Shown: positions 42,059 through 51,743, counted from the first letter of the stretch. The stretch is 52,476 nt of DNA from an uncultured Spirochaetia bacterium (GCA_947038115.1 CAMQVF010000005.1:1-52476), one strand, 5' to 3'. Numbers and translations are program-made. Notes: generated by a model not told the origin, from the letters alone.

Positions 42059-44146
42059 TTATTGCATAACCTCTAAAGCCTTATTACGTTGTTCTATAAT
42101 CTTATTCACGAGAGCATCTGAAAGTTCATTATAATGTGAGTGTTCCATATCAAACATTCCTTTACCTGAAGTTAGTGCTTTCATGTCGATAGAATAAGTC
42201 ATCATGTCAGCCAAAGGAACTTGCGCTTTAATCATTTGAGTCGTATTTGATACTTGTTCTATGCCAAGAATTTTTCCTCTTTTTCCAGTGAGGTCATTCA
42301 TTATCGCACCAGTATGACTATCTGGAACATAAACATTTACATTCATTATAGGCTCAAGCAATACAGGGTTCGCAGTTTTAATCGCTTCACGCATAGCCAT
42401 AGCACCCGCTATTTTGAAAGATATTTCATTAGAGTCGACATCATGATACTTGCCGTCATAAAGTCTAACTTTAATATCAACTATAGGGTATTTGCCAATA
42501 GAGCCCGCTGTCAACGCTTCATGTACTCCTTTCTCAACTCCGGGTATATATTGTTTTGGTATAGAACCGCCAAAAATATCATTTACAAATTCGAAACCTG
42601 CATCTCTTTGTAGAGGCTCAATTTCTATATGAACTTCTCCAAATTGTCCGCTTCCACCCGATTGCTTTTTATGTCTATATTGTGCTTGAACTTTTTTTCT
42701 TATTGTTTCGCGATAGGCAACACTTGGCACCATTTGTTCTATTTCTGCTTTCGTCATTTTTATGACTCTTTCTAAATGCAATTTTACTTGCAAATCACCC
42801 ATAGCTTTTATTACAGTTTCTTTAGTTTCGCTATCATATTCTACATGAAATGTAAGATCCTCTTGTGCTATTTGCTCAAGAAGCTCAAGGGCTTTTACAT
42901 CATTTTTAGTAATTTTTATGGCTGTAAAATATATAGGTTGATGGATTTTTATAGGCTCGAAAGCAAAAGGATCTGCAGGATCACTTATGGTGTCGCATGT
43001 TTTTAAGTCGGGTATTTTAGCAAGAATACCAATATCACCCGCTGTAATTTTATCGACTTCTACTTGTTTTTTACCACGTGCCATATAAATATGAGATACT
43101 TTATCTTTTTTTCCAGTTCTCGAATTATATATTTCGTCACCTGTTGATAATTCTCCAGAACGTATTTTGAAAAAAGATATTTTACCTGCGTATTGATCAA
43201 TAGTCGTTTTAAATACAAAAGCAGCAAAAGTTTTATCTGTTTCTATACATCGAACCGACTCCTCACTAGTCAAAGGATTTTTACCCTTAGCTTCAGGTAT
43301 ATAAGAAGGTGAAGGCATATACTTAAGTACGACATCAAGTAATGATTCTACCCCTATATTTTTTTGTGCACTACCAAATAGCATTGGAACAACTTTATAC
43401 TGCAATATAGATTTAGTTAAAGCTTCCATAATTTCTTCATCAGTGAAATGCTCACCTGCTAAAAAACGTTCAGTCAGTGAGTTGTCGACTTCACATATAA
43501 GCTCTTTAAGTCTATCTCTTGTCGCTCTATATTCAGCAAAATACTCTTCAGGTATCTCAGTTTCTTTGTATTCACCATTCTCATCTATTATATGTGCTTT
43601 ATGATGAATAACATCGATAATGCCCTTAAAATTAGAACCTTCCCCTATCGGCAATTGAATAGGCACAACTGGTGGCTCTTTAAAATTATTTTCAATTTTT
43701 TCGATAAGGCTAGTATGTTCAACACCTTCCTTATCTATCTTATTAACAAAAATGAGTCTTGGTCTTTTAAACTCATTAGCGACATACCAATTCTTTTCAG
43801 TTTCAGTTTGAATACCCATCTCGGCATCAATGACTACAACTGCAGATTCAGCCACTCTAATTGAAGGCCTGACCTCACCGCTAAAATCGCCAGAACCCGG
43901 TGTGTCAATAATATTTATTTTGTGTTCTTTCCATTCGAGAAAACTTGCCGATGAATGAATTGACATTTTATGTTTTATCTCTTCATCGGTATAATCGCTT
44001 GTAGTGCTACCCTTATCAATATCACCTTTTTTATCTATTGCTTTGGCTGTAAATAGCAAGGATTCATTTAGTGTGCTTTTTCCACAACCAACATGACCTA
44101 TCAAAGCAATATTTCGGATATTCTCGGGCATATATACTTTTCGCAT
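42059..44146 (-). CDS. EF-G-like translational GTPase (paralogue lineage)
   Basis: A 695-residue GTPase with the five-domain EF-G layout. G1 is GHVGCGKST (17-25), G3 is DTPGSGDF (about 80-87) and G4 is NKID. Canonical EF-G has DTPGHVDF; here the catalytic switch II His is replaced, as in the EF-G-like/EF-G2 paralogue group. It is therefore probably not the main translocase; roles proposed for this group include ribosome recycling or unknown rescue functions. Start: the ATG at 44146 stands 7 nt behind AAGGAG; a TTG two codons upstream is less likely. No str-operon genes (rpsL, rpsG, tuf) are nearby, which also fits a paralogue. Confidence 0.9.
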   Translation of the reverse strand: MRKVYMPENIRNIALIGHVGCGKSTLNESLLFTAKAIDKKGDIDKGSTTSDYTDEEIKHKMSIHSSASFLEWKEHKINIIDTPGSGDFSGEVRPSIRVAESAVVVIDAEMGIQTETEKNWYVANEFKRPRLIFVNKIDKEGVEHTSLIEKIENNFKEPPVVPIQLPIGEGSNFKGIIDVIHHKAHIIDENGEYKETEIPEEYFAEYRATRDRLKELICEVDNSLTERFLAGEHFTDEEIMEALTKSILQYKVVPMLFGSAQKNIGVESLLDVVLKYMPSPSYIPEAKGKNPLTSEESVRCIETDKTFAAFVFKTTIDQYAGKISFFKIRSGELSTGDEIYNSRTGKKDKVSHIYMARGKKQVEVDKITAGDIGILAKIPDLKTCDTISDPADPFAFEPIKIHQPIYFTAIKITKNDVKALELLEQIAQEDLTFHVEYDSETKETVIKAMGDLQVKLHLERVIKMTKAEIEQMVPSVAYRETIRKKVQAQYRHKKQSGGSGQFGEVHIEIEPLQRDAGFEFVNDIFGGSIPKQYIPGVEKGVHEALTAGSIGKYPIVDIKVRLYDGKYHDVDSNEISFKIAGAMAMREAIKTANPVLLEPIMNVNVYVPDSHTGAIMNDLTGKRGKILGIEQVSNTTQMIKAQVPLADMMTYSIDMKALTSGKGMFDMEHSHYNELSDALVNKIIEQRNKALEVMQ

Positions 44147-44294
44147 AGGCAAACTCCTTAAAAATGATTTTTACTAATGATAAGCCTTGAAATTGCTTTT
44201 GTATAATAACGTAGGTGTTTGGAAAATTTAATTTCCCATGAAGGTTGATATTAGAGTAAAGCAATTAAGTGCCGCATCTATTTTAAAGTATAGT

Positions 44295-44308
44295 AAAAAA
44301 AAAAAAAA
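44295..44308. repeat. A14 homopolymer
   Basis: Fourteen consecutive A in the 268-bp gap between the divergent EF-G-like gene and dxs. It could stiffen the DNA or vary in length. The rest of the gap is AT-rich with no gene visible. Confidence 0.9.
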
Positions 44309-44414
44309 ATTCAAATGAAAATCCAATAAATAGTACATTTTTCTACTTTTTTATCTTTCAAGTATTGCAAAAAAGTTCTTTATTTTTTTTGGTTTTTATG
44401 TAGAATGCATAATT

Positions 44415-46262
44415 ATGATAGAAAAAATTAACAACCCATCAGATTTGAAAAAATTAAGTAAAGAAGACTTACCAGTTTTAGCGGAAGAGATTCGATCGTT
44501 TATAATAGAAACAGTTTCTAAGACAGGCGGTCATTTGGCTAGCAACTTGGGAGTGGTTGAGCTTACATTAGTCTTGCACTATTTGTTCGATTCGCCAAAA
44601 GATAGTTTTATTTTCGATGTGGGGCATCAATCTTATATTCATAAAATTCTCACAGGCAGACGAGATAAATTTAATACACTAAGACAATTTAATGGAATTT
44701 CAGGCTTTCCAAAACGGGAAGAGTCTGAGCATGACATTGCAGAAACTGGACATGCAGGAACTTCGATATCGTATGCATTAGGGCTTTCTATAGCGAGAAA
44801 ATTGCAAGGCGTTGATGGTGAAGTTATAGCTATTATTGGTGATGGTGCTATGACTAGCGGAATGGCTTTGGAGGCTATGAATAATATATCGAATGTTAAT
44901 AATGATTTAATCGTTATTGTAAATAATAATGACATGTCTATTGGTAATAATATTGGTGTTATTTCAAAAGCACTCAATACGGCATTTAATGAAAAGCTTG
45001 CTCAAGATGTTTCAAAAAAAATAAAAGATATACTCTCGGTGCTTCCATTTTTTGGTAAGATGGCTAATGATATTATTTATAGGCTTGAAAGTTCTATTAG
45101 AAGTTTTGTTACGCCTAGTATTATATTTAGAGAATTTGGTTTCAAATATTTTGGTCCTATTGATGGGCATAATTATGATGAACTTTTTAATGTTTTTGAG
45201 AATATAAAAAATATTAAAGGCCCTAGACTTATTCATATTAATACTGTTAAGGGTAAGGGTTATGAAATTGCCGAAAAAAATCCTGCTAAATTTCATGGGA
45301 TAAGCCCTTTCGATGTTGAAACTGGGGCATTAAAGTCGCCATCTTCAAGGATATTTTCAAATTTGGCTGGTGAATGTATTATAAAAGCTGCACATGAAAA
45401 TGAGTCGATTATTGCGATAACAGCGGCAATGGAGTCTGGAACTGGTTTGGGAGATTATTCTAAAATTTTTCCAAATAGATTTTTCGATGTAGGAATTGCT
45501 GAAGAGCATGCAACAACATTTGCATCAGGTGCATCATCGAGTGGAATGACACCTTGCGTGTTTATATATTCTACTTTTATGCAAAGAGCATTTGATCAAG
45601 TTATGCATGATGTAGCACTTATGAATGCCAATGTCAAGTTTATGATTGACCGTGCTGGTTTGGTGCCTGATGACGGCGATACTCATCAAGGTATTTATGA
45701 TGTTGCATTTCTGAAAATAATTCCTAATATGACGATATTTGCCCCAGTGTGTGAAAATGATTTTCGTCAAATGTTTGAGCTTTCTATTAGTATAAAAACT
45801 CCGACAGCTCTACGTTATCCTAAAGATGCATTGCCTGCAGTGAATGAAAAATTAATACCTGAAAAAGTTGAAATTGGAAAATGTCATATTGTTGATGAAG
45901 GTAGCGATTTCGTTATAATAAGCTATGGAGTTATATTAAATACTATTTACGATGTTAGCTTGAAATCTGACAAAAATATAAGCATAATAAATTTATGTAC
46001 AGTGAAACCACTTGACGAGCTGGGTATTGTTAATGCTTGTAAAAAAGCAAAAAAAGTGCTTGTCATAGAAGAATCTGTCATCGAAGGTGGAGTGGGTGAG
46101 TCAATTGCAAGTATTTTCACTAAACATGATTTATCTAGCAAGTTGAAAATACATGGAATAGAAAATAAATTCTTGGAAGTTGGCACTCGTAAAAAGCTTT
46201 TAGAAATTTATAAATTCGATTTCGATGGAATAACTTCTATAGTTGAAGAGTTTTTTTCTTAA
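44415..46262 (+). CDS. dxs: 1-deoxy-D-xylulose-5-phosphate synthase
   Basis: Thiamine-diphosphate enzyme joining pyruvate and glyceraldehyde 3-phosphate, the first step of the MEP isoprenoid pathway. It has 615 residues. SKTGGHLASNLGVVELT marks the N-terminus, and the ThDP motif runs GDGAMTSGMALEAMNN (about 141-156) to NNNDMSI. The second transketolase domain has DVGIAEEHA (about 360-368). No ribosome site precedes the ATG; TAGAAT (44401-44406) ends 8 nt before it, suggesting a leaderless transcript. The stop lies 2 bp from the convergent dsbD stop. Confidence 0.96.
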   Translation: MIEKINNPSDLKKLSKEDLPVLAEEIRSFIIETVSKTGGHLASNLGVVELTLVLHYLFDSPKDSFIFDVGHQSYIHKILTGRRDKFNTLRQFNGISGFPKREESEHDIAETGHAGTSISYALGLSIARKLQGVDGEVIAIIGDGAMTSGMALEAMNNISNVNNDLIVIVNNNDMSIGNNIGVISKALNTAFNEKLAQDVSKKIKDILSVLPFFGKMANDIIYRLESSIRSFVTPSIIFREFGFKYFGPIDGHNYDELFNVFENIKNIKGPRLIHINTVKGKGYEIAEKNPAKFHGISPFDVETGALKSPSSRIFSNLAGECIIKAAHENESIIAITAAMESGTGLGDYSKIFPNRFFDVGIAEEHATTFASGASSSGMTPCVFIYSTFMQRAFDQVMHDVALMNANVKFMIDRAGLVPDDGDTHQGIYDVAFLKIIPNMTIFAPVCENDFRQMFELSISIKTPTALRYPKDALPAVNEKLIPEKVEIGKCHIVDEGSDFVIISYGVILNTIYDVSLKSDKNISIINLCTVKPLDELGIVNACKKAKKVLVIEESVIEGGVGESIASIFTKHDLSSKLKIHGIENKFLEVGTRKKLLEIYKFDFDGITSIVEEFFS

Positions 46263-46264
46263 AT

Positions 46265-48013
46265 TTATTTGATATTTAGTAAATCTTCCTTAATTTCTAA
46301 GGCCGTTTTTTTATCGAAACTTTCGAATATATTTTTTGTATATATAACATTCAAGTCACTATCGACTACAATTACCCATGGAATCCAACGTACATTAAAT
46401 TTACTTGCGAGTTCTTTATTTTTATCTATGTCGACTTCTAAAAATATAAAATTATCTTCGAATATTTCTTCTAAAGTGGTACTATGCAAAACATTTTCTT
46501 TAAGTTTATAGCAATTCTCACACCAAATGGCTGAAAAGTCTATAAATATTTTTTTGCCAGTTTCTCGAGATAAGGCTTGAGCTTCTTCTATTGAATATAC
46601 TTCTGGTGTGTGGTTATGAGCACTAATTTCTCGATTAAAATTATATATGCCTGAACCTATTGTGCCAACGATTAGAACCGCTAAAAATATTTTTAATTCT
46701 TTTTTAGTCAATGGGCTTTTTTGTTTTGTTATTAAATATGCAATTAATGCGAATAAAAAAATTGTAACTATTGCCATGATGACACTTAGTTTTTCAAAAT
46801 TCATAGTTTTAAATAGAATTTGTGCATAGTAAAAAGAAACTAAAAGCATGACGAGTGTGAATGCATATCGAATATAAATTGTCCATGAACCTGCTTTTGG
46901 TAATTTCGACATATTTGATACAAAAACACCAAGAATAAAAAGCACACTAGAAAATCCTAATGCATAAGTCGCCATATAAATAATACTATTTCTTGGGTTT
47001 AGCAAACTCACTTCGAGTATTAATGCAACCGCAGGAGCAGCACAAGGAGTTGCGACCACCCCAGTAATAAGCCCCATAATATATTTAGTGACAACAGAGT
47101 TTTTATTGTTTGAGTATGCTTTTGCTTTTAGGTTATGCAAAGAATTTGGAATGCTGAAGTCATAAAAGCCTGCCATTGAGAATGTGAAATATAAAAAGAA
47201 TAAAACGATTATCGATAGCACTATCGGGTTATAACCAAGACTTCCAAATTGTATAGTTTTTTGAAATAAACTTCCTGCAAGTGCGACTATGCTACCTAAA
47301 AGTGTGTATGTTGTCATTATGCCGAGTGCGAAGAATAGTGAGTATAAAATATTTTTTTTCATCATTATTTTCTCGTCGTTCTTTTTTACGGGTGATAATA
47401 ATGATATTGTTACAGATATGAGTGGATAGGTGCATGGGAGTAGAGTTGATGCGAAACCTGCTAAAAATATTAAAATTAATGTTATAGCCATATTATGTGA
47501 GTTCATTATTTTACCCACGATGCTATCTTCTTTTGAGGCTTCATTTAAGAATGACGAATTGATGGGTTTTATATCGCTAAAGTTTTCACTGTTGGCAGAA
47601 AAAATTATAGTTTCATATACTGGGGGTAGGCATATATTATCTTCTTTAATACAAAGCTGATATAATATGTTAATCTGATAATCTTTATTTTCTATAGGCT
47701 TCGTCGTTTGTAGAGTAATTGTTTGTTTGCCAAATAGAACTTCGCTACCTTCAATTTTTTCACCTTTTGGATATAATGTTTTTATGTTTAGTGAATCGTT
47801 TGAAAAACTTATTGGAAATGCAATATCGGACTTTATATATGTATAGTGGCCTTCAGGAATATCGATATTTATTTTTATTATGTTTTCGCTATATTCTTCG
47901 ATTGAAAAATCTATTTTAGCTGAAGACTTATTTATATCTAAAAAGCTTGTTTGTAGTTGTGGAAAAACCTGAATGCTTAGAATGGCAAATATCAAAATAT
48001 ATTTAAATAACAT
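46265..48013 (-). CDS. dsbD: DsbD-type thiol:disulfide interchange protein
   Basis: A 582-residue membrane protein passing electrons from cytoplasmic thioredoxin to the periplasm. The order is signal peptide (about 1-18), N-terminal alpha domain with the Cys pair in CIKEDNICLPP (about 127-135), eight-helix CcdA-like core (about 175-455, with LLPCTYPL and ATPCAAP carrying the membrane cysteines), then a C-terminal thioredoxin-like domain with WCENC (about 496-500) and a cis-Pro loop (RWIPWVIV). TAGGAA precedes the ATG. It lies 99 bp downstream of the PilZ gene on the same strand. Confidence 0.93.
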   Translation of the reverse strand: MLFKYILIFAILSIQVFPQLQTSFLDINKSSAKIDFSIEEYSENIIKINIDIPEGHYTYIKSDIAFPISFSNDSLNIKTLYPKGEKIEGSEVLFGKQTITLQTTKPIENKDYQINILYQLCIKEDNICLPPVYETIIFSANSENFSDIKPINSSFLNEASKEDSIVGKIMNSHNMAITLILIFLAGFASTLLPCTYPLISVTISLLSPVKKNDEKIMMKKNILYSLFFALGIMTTYTLLGSIVALAGSLFQKTIQFGSLGYNPIVLSIIVLFFLYFTFSMAGFYDFSIPNSLHNLKAKAYSNNKNSVVTKYIMGLITGVVATPCAAPAVALILEVSLLNPRNSIIYMATYALGFSSVLFILGVFVSNMSKLPKAGSWTIYIRYAFTLVMLLVSFYYAQILFKTMNFEKLSVIMAIVTIFLFALIAYLITKQKSPLTKKELKIFLAVLIVGTIGSGIYNFNREISAHNHTPEVYSIEEAQALSRETGKKIFIDFSAIWCENCYKLKENVLHSTTLEEIFEDNFIFLEVDIDKNKELASKFNVRWIPWVIVVDSDLNVIYTKNIFESFDKKTALEIKEDLLNIK

Positions 48014-48112
48014 AATCTTTAATTCCTATAAAAAAATTTAGAAGTTAATTAGATAATGAAATTAAAATTATTTCAAGTGTTTTATATCTCTAACTTATTA
48101 AAATAGTGAATA

Positions 48113-48862
48113 TTATTCAATTTTGACTAAAATATCTTGTAATATTTTATCTTTTATAATTTCGTCAATTATTTTCTGAGATATTAAACTCATATCTCTA
48201 AAATCTACAGCAAAACCACGACTAAAGCTTGGCTTCTGATTTGCATCATTAGTCCATACAACATATGATTCTGTGAATAGTTTGAAATTCTTAAACGAAA
48301 TTGTGAGCCCTAATCTTGTTGCCTTAGCAGGTATTTCATCTTCATGAGATATATATGCGCCATTCGCACTTATAGACAAAACATTACTATCGAAGCTTTG
48401 TTTTTCTTTATCATCTAAAAAAGAAACTTTTACATTTAAAGGCCAATTTACACGAGAATATTTTCTTTTAGGAGCATCTTCAGGTAATAAATTAGATTGT
48501 ATACGGCTTATTAAAGTGTCGCTATCTTCAGTATCAGATACTGTAATGATATTATATTTTTTTATTATGTCACTGAATTGAGATTGTATTGCGTCATTTG
48601 TTTCTATCGCCACTATTTTTATAAATGGATTTATGCTATTAATATTTTCTAAAAATGATAAAATAACTTTAGATGTATCTGAAGATAATTTAATAACAGC
48701 AAATGAAATATTTATATTATTATCGACTAGATATGTAAGAGATGCTGGAATGCTATCGAAGTATTCTATAGTGAATTTTCTTTGCAACTGGTCTTGATAT
48801 TTAGACTTTATATGATTATCTTTTTCTATAAATATACCAATATTTTTTTGACCATCTTTCAT
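48113..48862 (-). CDS. PilZ-domain protein with degenerate receiver-like N-terminus
   Basis: A 249-residue cytoplasmic protein. Residues 1-125 fold like a response-regulator receiver in outline but lack the acidic pocket and phospho-Asp (FAVIKLSS at the usual site), so phosphorylation is unlikely. Residues 130-249 form a PilZ domain. The first c-di-GMP motif RxxxR is intact (RKYSR, 133-137), while the second is SISANG (163-168) instead of (D/N)xSxxG. Binding of c-di-GMP is therefore uncertain. It may regulate motility or surface functions. AGGAG precedes the ATG. Confidence 0.87.
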   Translation of the reverse strand: MKDGQKNIGIFIEKDNHIKSKYQDQLQRKFTIEYFDSIPASLTYLVDNNINISFAVIKLSSDTSKVILSFLENINSINPFIKIVAIETNDAIQSQFSDIIKKYNIITVSDTEDSDTLISRIQSNLLPEDAPKRKYSRVNWPLNVKVSFLDDKEKQSFDSNVLSISANGAYISHEDEIPAKATRLGLTISFKNFKLFTESYVVWTNDANQKPSFSRGFAVDFRDMSLISQKIIDEIIKDKILQDILVKIE

Positions 48863-49083
48863 AAAATAAACTCCTAAATATATTTATTCAAAGCAAAAAC
48901 TAATAATAAAACAGAGACTTTTTAGATGATATCATATTTTGTTATTATGGCAATAGTGGAGAGTATAAAATACTCATAAAAGATTTTCTTAATTCTTTCT
49001 TTAACATTGTGAAACTAGTAAAGTAATATATATATTTTTTAGATTATTATATACAACATATTTATTGCTCGAGAATATAATTA

Positions 49084-49106
49084 AATTGCATTCAATTATT
49101 GCAATT
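49084..49106. promoter_or_regulatory. Operator-like inverted repeat AATTGCA-N9-TGCAATT
   Basis: Perfect 7-bp arms at 49084-49090 and 49100-49106. The right arm contains the -35 element of the ABC ATPase promoter, so a dimeric repressor bound here would block transcription. The regulator is unknown. Confidence 0.55.
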
Positions 49107-49126
49107 GTAGAAATTATGCGTATAAT
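49099..49126 (+). promoter_or_regulatory. Promoter of the ABC ATPase gene
   Basis: TTGCAA (49099-49104), 16-bp spacer, perfect TATAAT (49121-49126). AAGGTGA and the ATG at 49175 follow. Confidence 0.7.
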
Positions 49127-49174
49127 GTTTTTCTGTACTGTTTAGATAATTGTTTTATTTTAAGGTGAATATCA

Positions 49175-50308
49175 ATGGCTAATATTGAATTGAAAAATAT
49201 CGTTAAGTCGTATGAAAATGCTACCCCAGTTGTAAATGGTATTAATTTGAAAGTGAATAATGGCGAATTTATGGTTTTGGTTGGGCCTTCTGGTTGCGGT
49301 AAATCGACAACATTAAGAATGATAGCAGGGCTTGAAGAGATTACATCTGGTGAGCTTAGAATAGATGAAAAAATTGTAAATGATGTCTCTCCAAAAAATA
49401 GAAATATTGCTATGGTGTTTCAAAATTATGCGCTTTATCCTCATATGACAGTATATGAAAACATAGCTTTTGGGCTTAAGATAGCGAAATTACCTAAAAA
49501 AGAAATAGATGACCGTGTTCGAGAAGTAGCTAAAAATCTTGAAATCGATTACTTGCTTGATCGTAAACCTAAAGACATGAGTGGTGGTCAAAGGCAGAGA
49601 GTCGCCTTGGGACGTGCCATTGCTCGCCGTGCTTCTGTTTATTTATTCGATGAGCCTCTTTCTAACTTAGATGCTAAATTGCGTGTGTCTATGCGTGTTC
49701 GTCTGGCACAGCTTCATGCCGACTTGGGAAGTCAAGGTTTGGATAATACGATGATATATGTTACGCATGACCAAGTTGAGGCGATGACTTTGGGGCATAG
49801 AATTTGTGTTATGGAGAGTGGATATATTCGTCAGTTGGATACTCCTCTTAATTTATATAATTTTCCTGTTAATAAATTTGTTGCCGAGTTTATAGGTTCA
49901 CCTTCAATGAATTTTACTAGCGGTGTTTTAGAAAAGAAAGCTGATGATTATAAAATTAAAATGGGGGATTATACTTGTTCAATTCCACAAAGTAAGACTC
50001 ATAAACTTGAAAGTTATATAGACAAAGAAGTTATTGTTGGTGTACGTGCCGAGGATATTTTCTTCAAACTAGATGATGATAGCTTTGGACATTTCGTCGA
50101 TATTTCTGTTATTGAGTGTTTGGGTAGTGAAGAATTTATTTATTTTAATTTTAATGATTCGATTTTTGTTGGAAGGTCTCAAGAGCATTTAAATATAAAT
50201 GTGGGTTCAAAAAATTGTCGTTTCAAATTTAATTGTAAAAATATACATATTTTCGATGCTCAAACAAAAGAGAATATTTCACTTCCTGAAGATAGATATT
50301 TAAGCTAA
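49175..50308 (+). CDS. MalK/UgpC/MsmX-type ABC transporter ATPase (orphan)
   Basis: Energises carbohydrate ABC importers of the CUT1 class. The 377-residue protein has Walker A GPSGCGKST (38-46), Q-loop VFQNYALYPHMTV, signature MSGGQRQRVALGRA, Walker B VYLFDEPLSNLD and H-loop THD. A C-terminal MalK-type regulatory OB domain (TOBE, about 250-360) follows. No permease or binding-protein gene is adjacent, so it probably serves several sugar transporters, as MsmX does in Bacillus. Its 3' end overlaps mgtE by 9 bp tail to tail. Confidence 0.94.
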   Translation: MANIELKNIVKSYENATPVVNGINLKVNNGEFMVLVGPSGCGKSTTLRMIAGLEEITSGELRIDEKIVNDVSPKNRNIAMVFQNYALYPHMTVYENIAFGLKIAKLPKKEIDDRVREVAKNLEIDYLLDRKPKDMSGGQRQRVALGRAIARRASVYLFDEPLSNLDAKLRVSMRVRLAQLHADLGSQGLDNTMIYVTHDQVEAMTLGHRICVMESGYIRQLDTPLNLYNFPVNKFVAEFIGSPSMNFTSGVLEKKADDYKIKMGDYTCSIPQSKTHKLESYIDKEVIVGVRAEDIFFKLDDDSFGHFVDISVIECLGSEEFIYFNFNDSIFVGRSQEHLNINVGSKNCRFKFNCKNIHIFDAQTKENISLPEDRYLS

Positions 50309-51661
50309 TATGCTAAATATTATATTTGCTGTAATAAAATAAATAGCCGTTCCAATTATGTCACATATTGATGTAAGAATTGGAGCACCACTAGTCGCAG
50401 GGTCAATCTTAAACTTTGTTAGAACAAAAGGAATACTCGTGCCGATTATACAACCTGTGAAAACTGTAGAAAACATTGATATTCCGACAATTAATGCTAT
50501 GTCTGCATTTGTCCTTATAAGCCCCAAGAGTGAAGCAATTAACGCCATACTAACACCCAAAGCGGTTGAAACTAGGATTTCTTTTAAAAGCATTTTCGAC
50601 CAGTCAGACATATGAATGTCGCCTATTGAAAGTGAACGAATAATCAGTATTGCCGATTGACTTCCTGCATTTCCACCAACAGCTATAAGTAGTGGCAAGA
50701 ATATTACTAAAATAATATTTTTTTCTATTGTGCCTTGAAAAAGACTAATGATAGCACCCGACACAATATTAATGCAAACCAAAATTAGAAGCCAAGGAAT
50801 ACGTCTTTTATAAAGTAGAATTAGTGGAGAATGTTTTATGTCTTCATCAAATTTATCATTTGTAGAATTGATGGCAGCCATTTTGTGAAAGTCTTCTGTG
50901 TATTCTTCTTGAGCCACATCTAAAATGTCATCGACTGTAACAATACCAAGCATGTTATTAGTGTGATCGACAACGGCTAGCTCATTTATATTATACTTTT
51001 TAAATATATCAATAGCTTTTTCTTGATCATCATAAGCGGTTATAGAAGGGCATGATTTATCTAAAACATTTGATAGTAAAATATTTTTATCACTAAAAAA
51101 TAATATTCTAAGTGAGATTGAACCTAAAAGTCTTTTATCATCATCGAGAATAAATATTGTTGTGTATGTTTCAGCCTCTTCGATATTTTCTCTGATATAT
51201 TCAAATGCTTTGCTCACAGTGTAGTTTTGGTTTATACTTATATATTCAGGTGTCATTAATCGGCCGACACTATATTCTGGGAAACCTAAAAGCCAATAAG
51301 CTATATTTCTGTCTTCATCTTTAAGCAGTGGAAGAATCTTCGATGAGTCTTTAAGTGGTAATTCTTCAAGCAGAGCCGTTCTATCATCTGGAGTTAAATC
51401 ATATAATATGGAGCTTATTTTTTTGTCGTCCATATTTTTAATCAATAATTCTTGATCAAGTAAAGATAGTTCAGAAAACACATCGACAGAATATTCATGG
51501 GGCAAAATATTAAATAGAGTGCTTTTATATTTATTTTCTATTGAACATATCAAGTCGGCTGTTTCGACTTCTTGCCACATCATAACAATTTCTCTGACGC
51601 TATCAAGCTCATTTTCGGCGAGAAGTTCTTTTATTTCAGGTTCTAAAAGTTCTTTTAACAT
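50300..51661 (-). CDS. mgtE: Magnesium transporter MgtE
   Basis: A 453-residue inner-membrane Mg2+ channel. The helical N domain (about 1-130) senses Mg2+, followed by two CBS repeats (about 135-255, YSVGRLMTPEYISI ... AVVDHTNNMLGIVTVDDIL) and the plug helix. Five transmembrane helices (about 283-452) carry the pore motifs VGGNAGSQS and PATSGAPILTSICDIIG, the latter with the conserved ion-coordinating Asp. There is no ribosome site; the -10 TATATT ends 7 nt before the ATG, so the mRNA looks leaderless and cannot carry an upstream Mg2+ riboswitch. Confidence 0.95.
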   Translation of the reverse strand: MLKELLEPEIKELLAENELDSVREIVMMWQEVETADLICSIENKYKSTLFNILPHEYSVDVFSELSLLDQELLIKNMDDKKISSILYDLTPDDRTALLEELPLKDSSKILPLLKDEDRNIAYWLLGFPEYSVGRLMTPEYISINQNYTVSKAFEYIRENIEEAETYTTIFILDDDKRLLGSISLRILFFSDKNILLSNVLDKSCPSITAYDDQEKAIDIFKKYNINELAVVDHTNNMLGIVTVDDILDVAQEEYTEDFHKMAAINSTNDKFDEDIKHSPLILLYKRRIPWLLILVCINIVSGAIISLFQGTIEKNIILVIFLPLLIAVGGNAGSQSAILIIRSLSIGDIHMSDWSKMLLKEILVSTALGVSMALIASLLGLIRTNADIALIVGISMFSTVFTGCIIGTSIPFVLTKFKIDPATSGAPILTSICDIIGTAIYFITANIIFSILA

Positions 51662-51668
51662 GTAGTTT

Positions 51669-51697
51669 AATATACAGTAAATATGTTATATTATCAA
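51669..51697 (-). promoter_or_regulatory. Promoter of mgtE (predicted leaderless)
   Basis: Minus-strand TTGATA (51692-51697), 17-bp spacer, TATATT (51669-51674). Only 7 nt separate the -10 from the ATG. Confidence 0.65.
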
Positions 51698-51743
51698 GAT
51701 TTATAAATTCCTGCCTAAGTGGGAGAGGATATAATATTGTTTC

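Larger units (their letters stand above)
48863..49174. other. 312-bp divergent intergenic region
   Basis: No gene-length frame is present. It holds the AGGAG ribosome site of the PilZ gene at its left end, a perfect palindrome GAGTATAAAATACTC (48961-48975), several TA-rich runs, and the operator-like repeat and promoter of the ABC ATPase gene at its right end. Confidence 0.7.
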
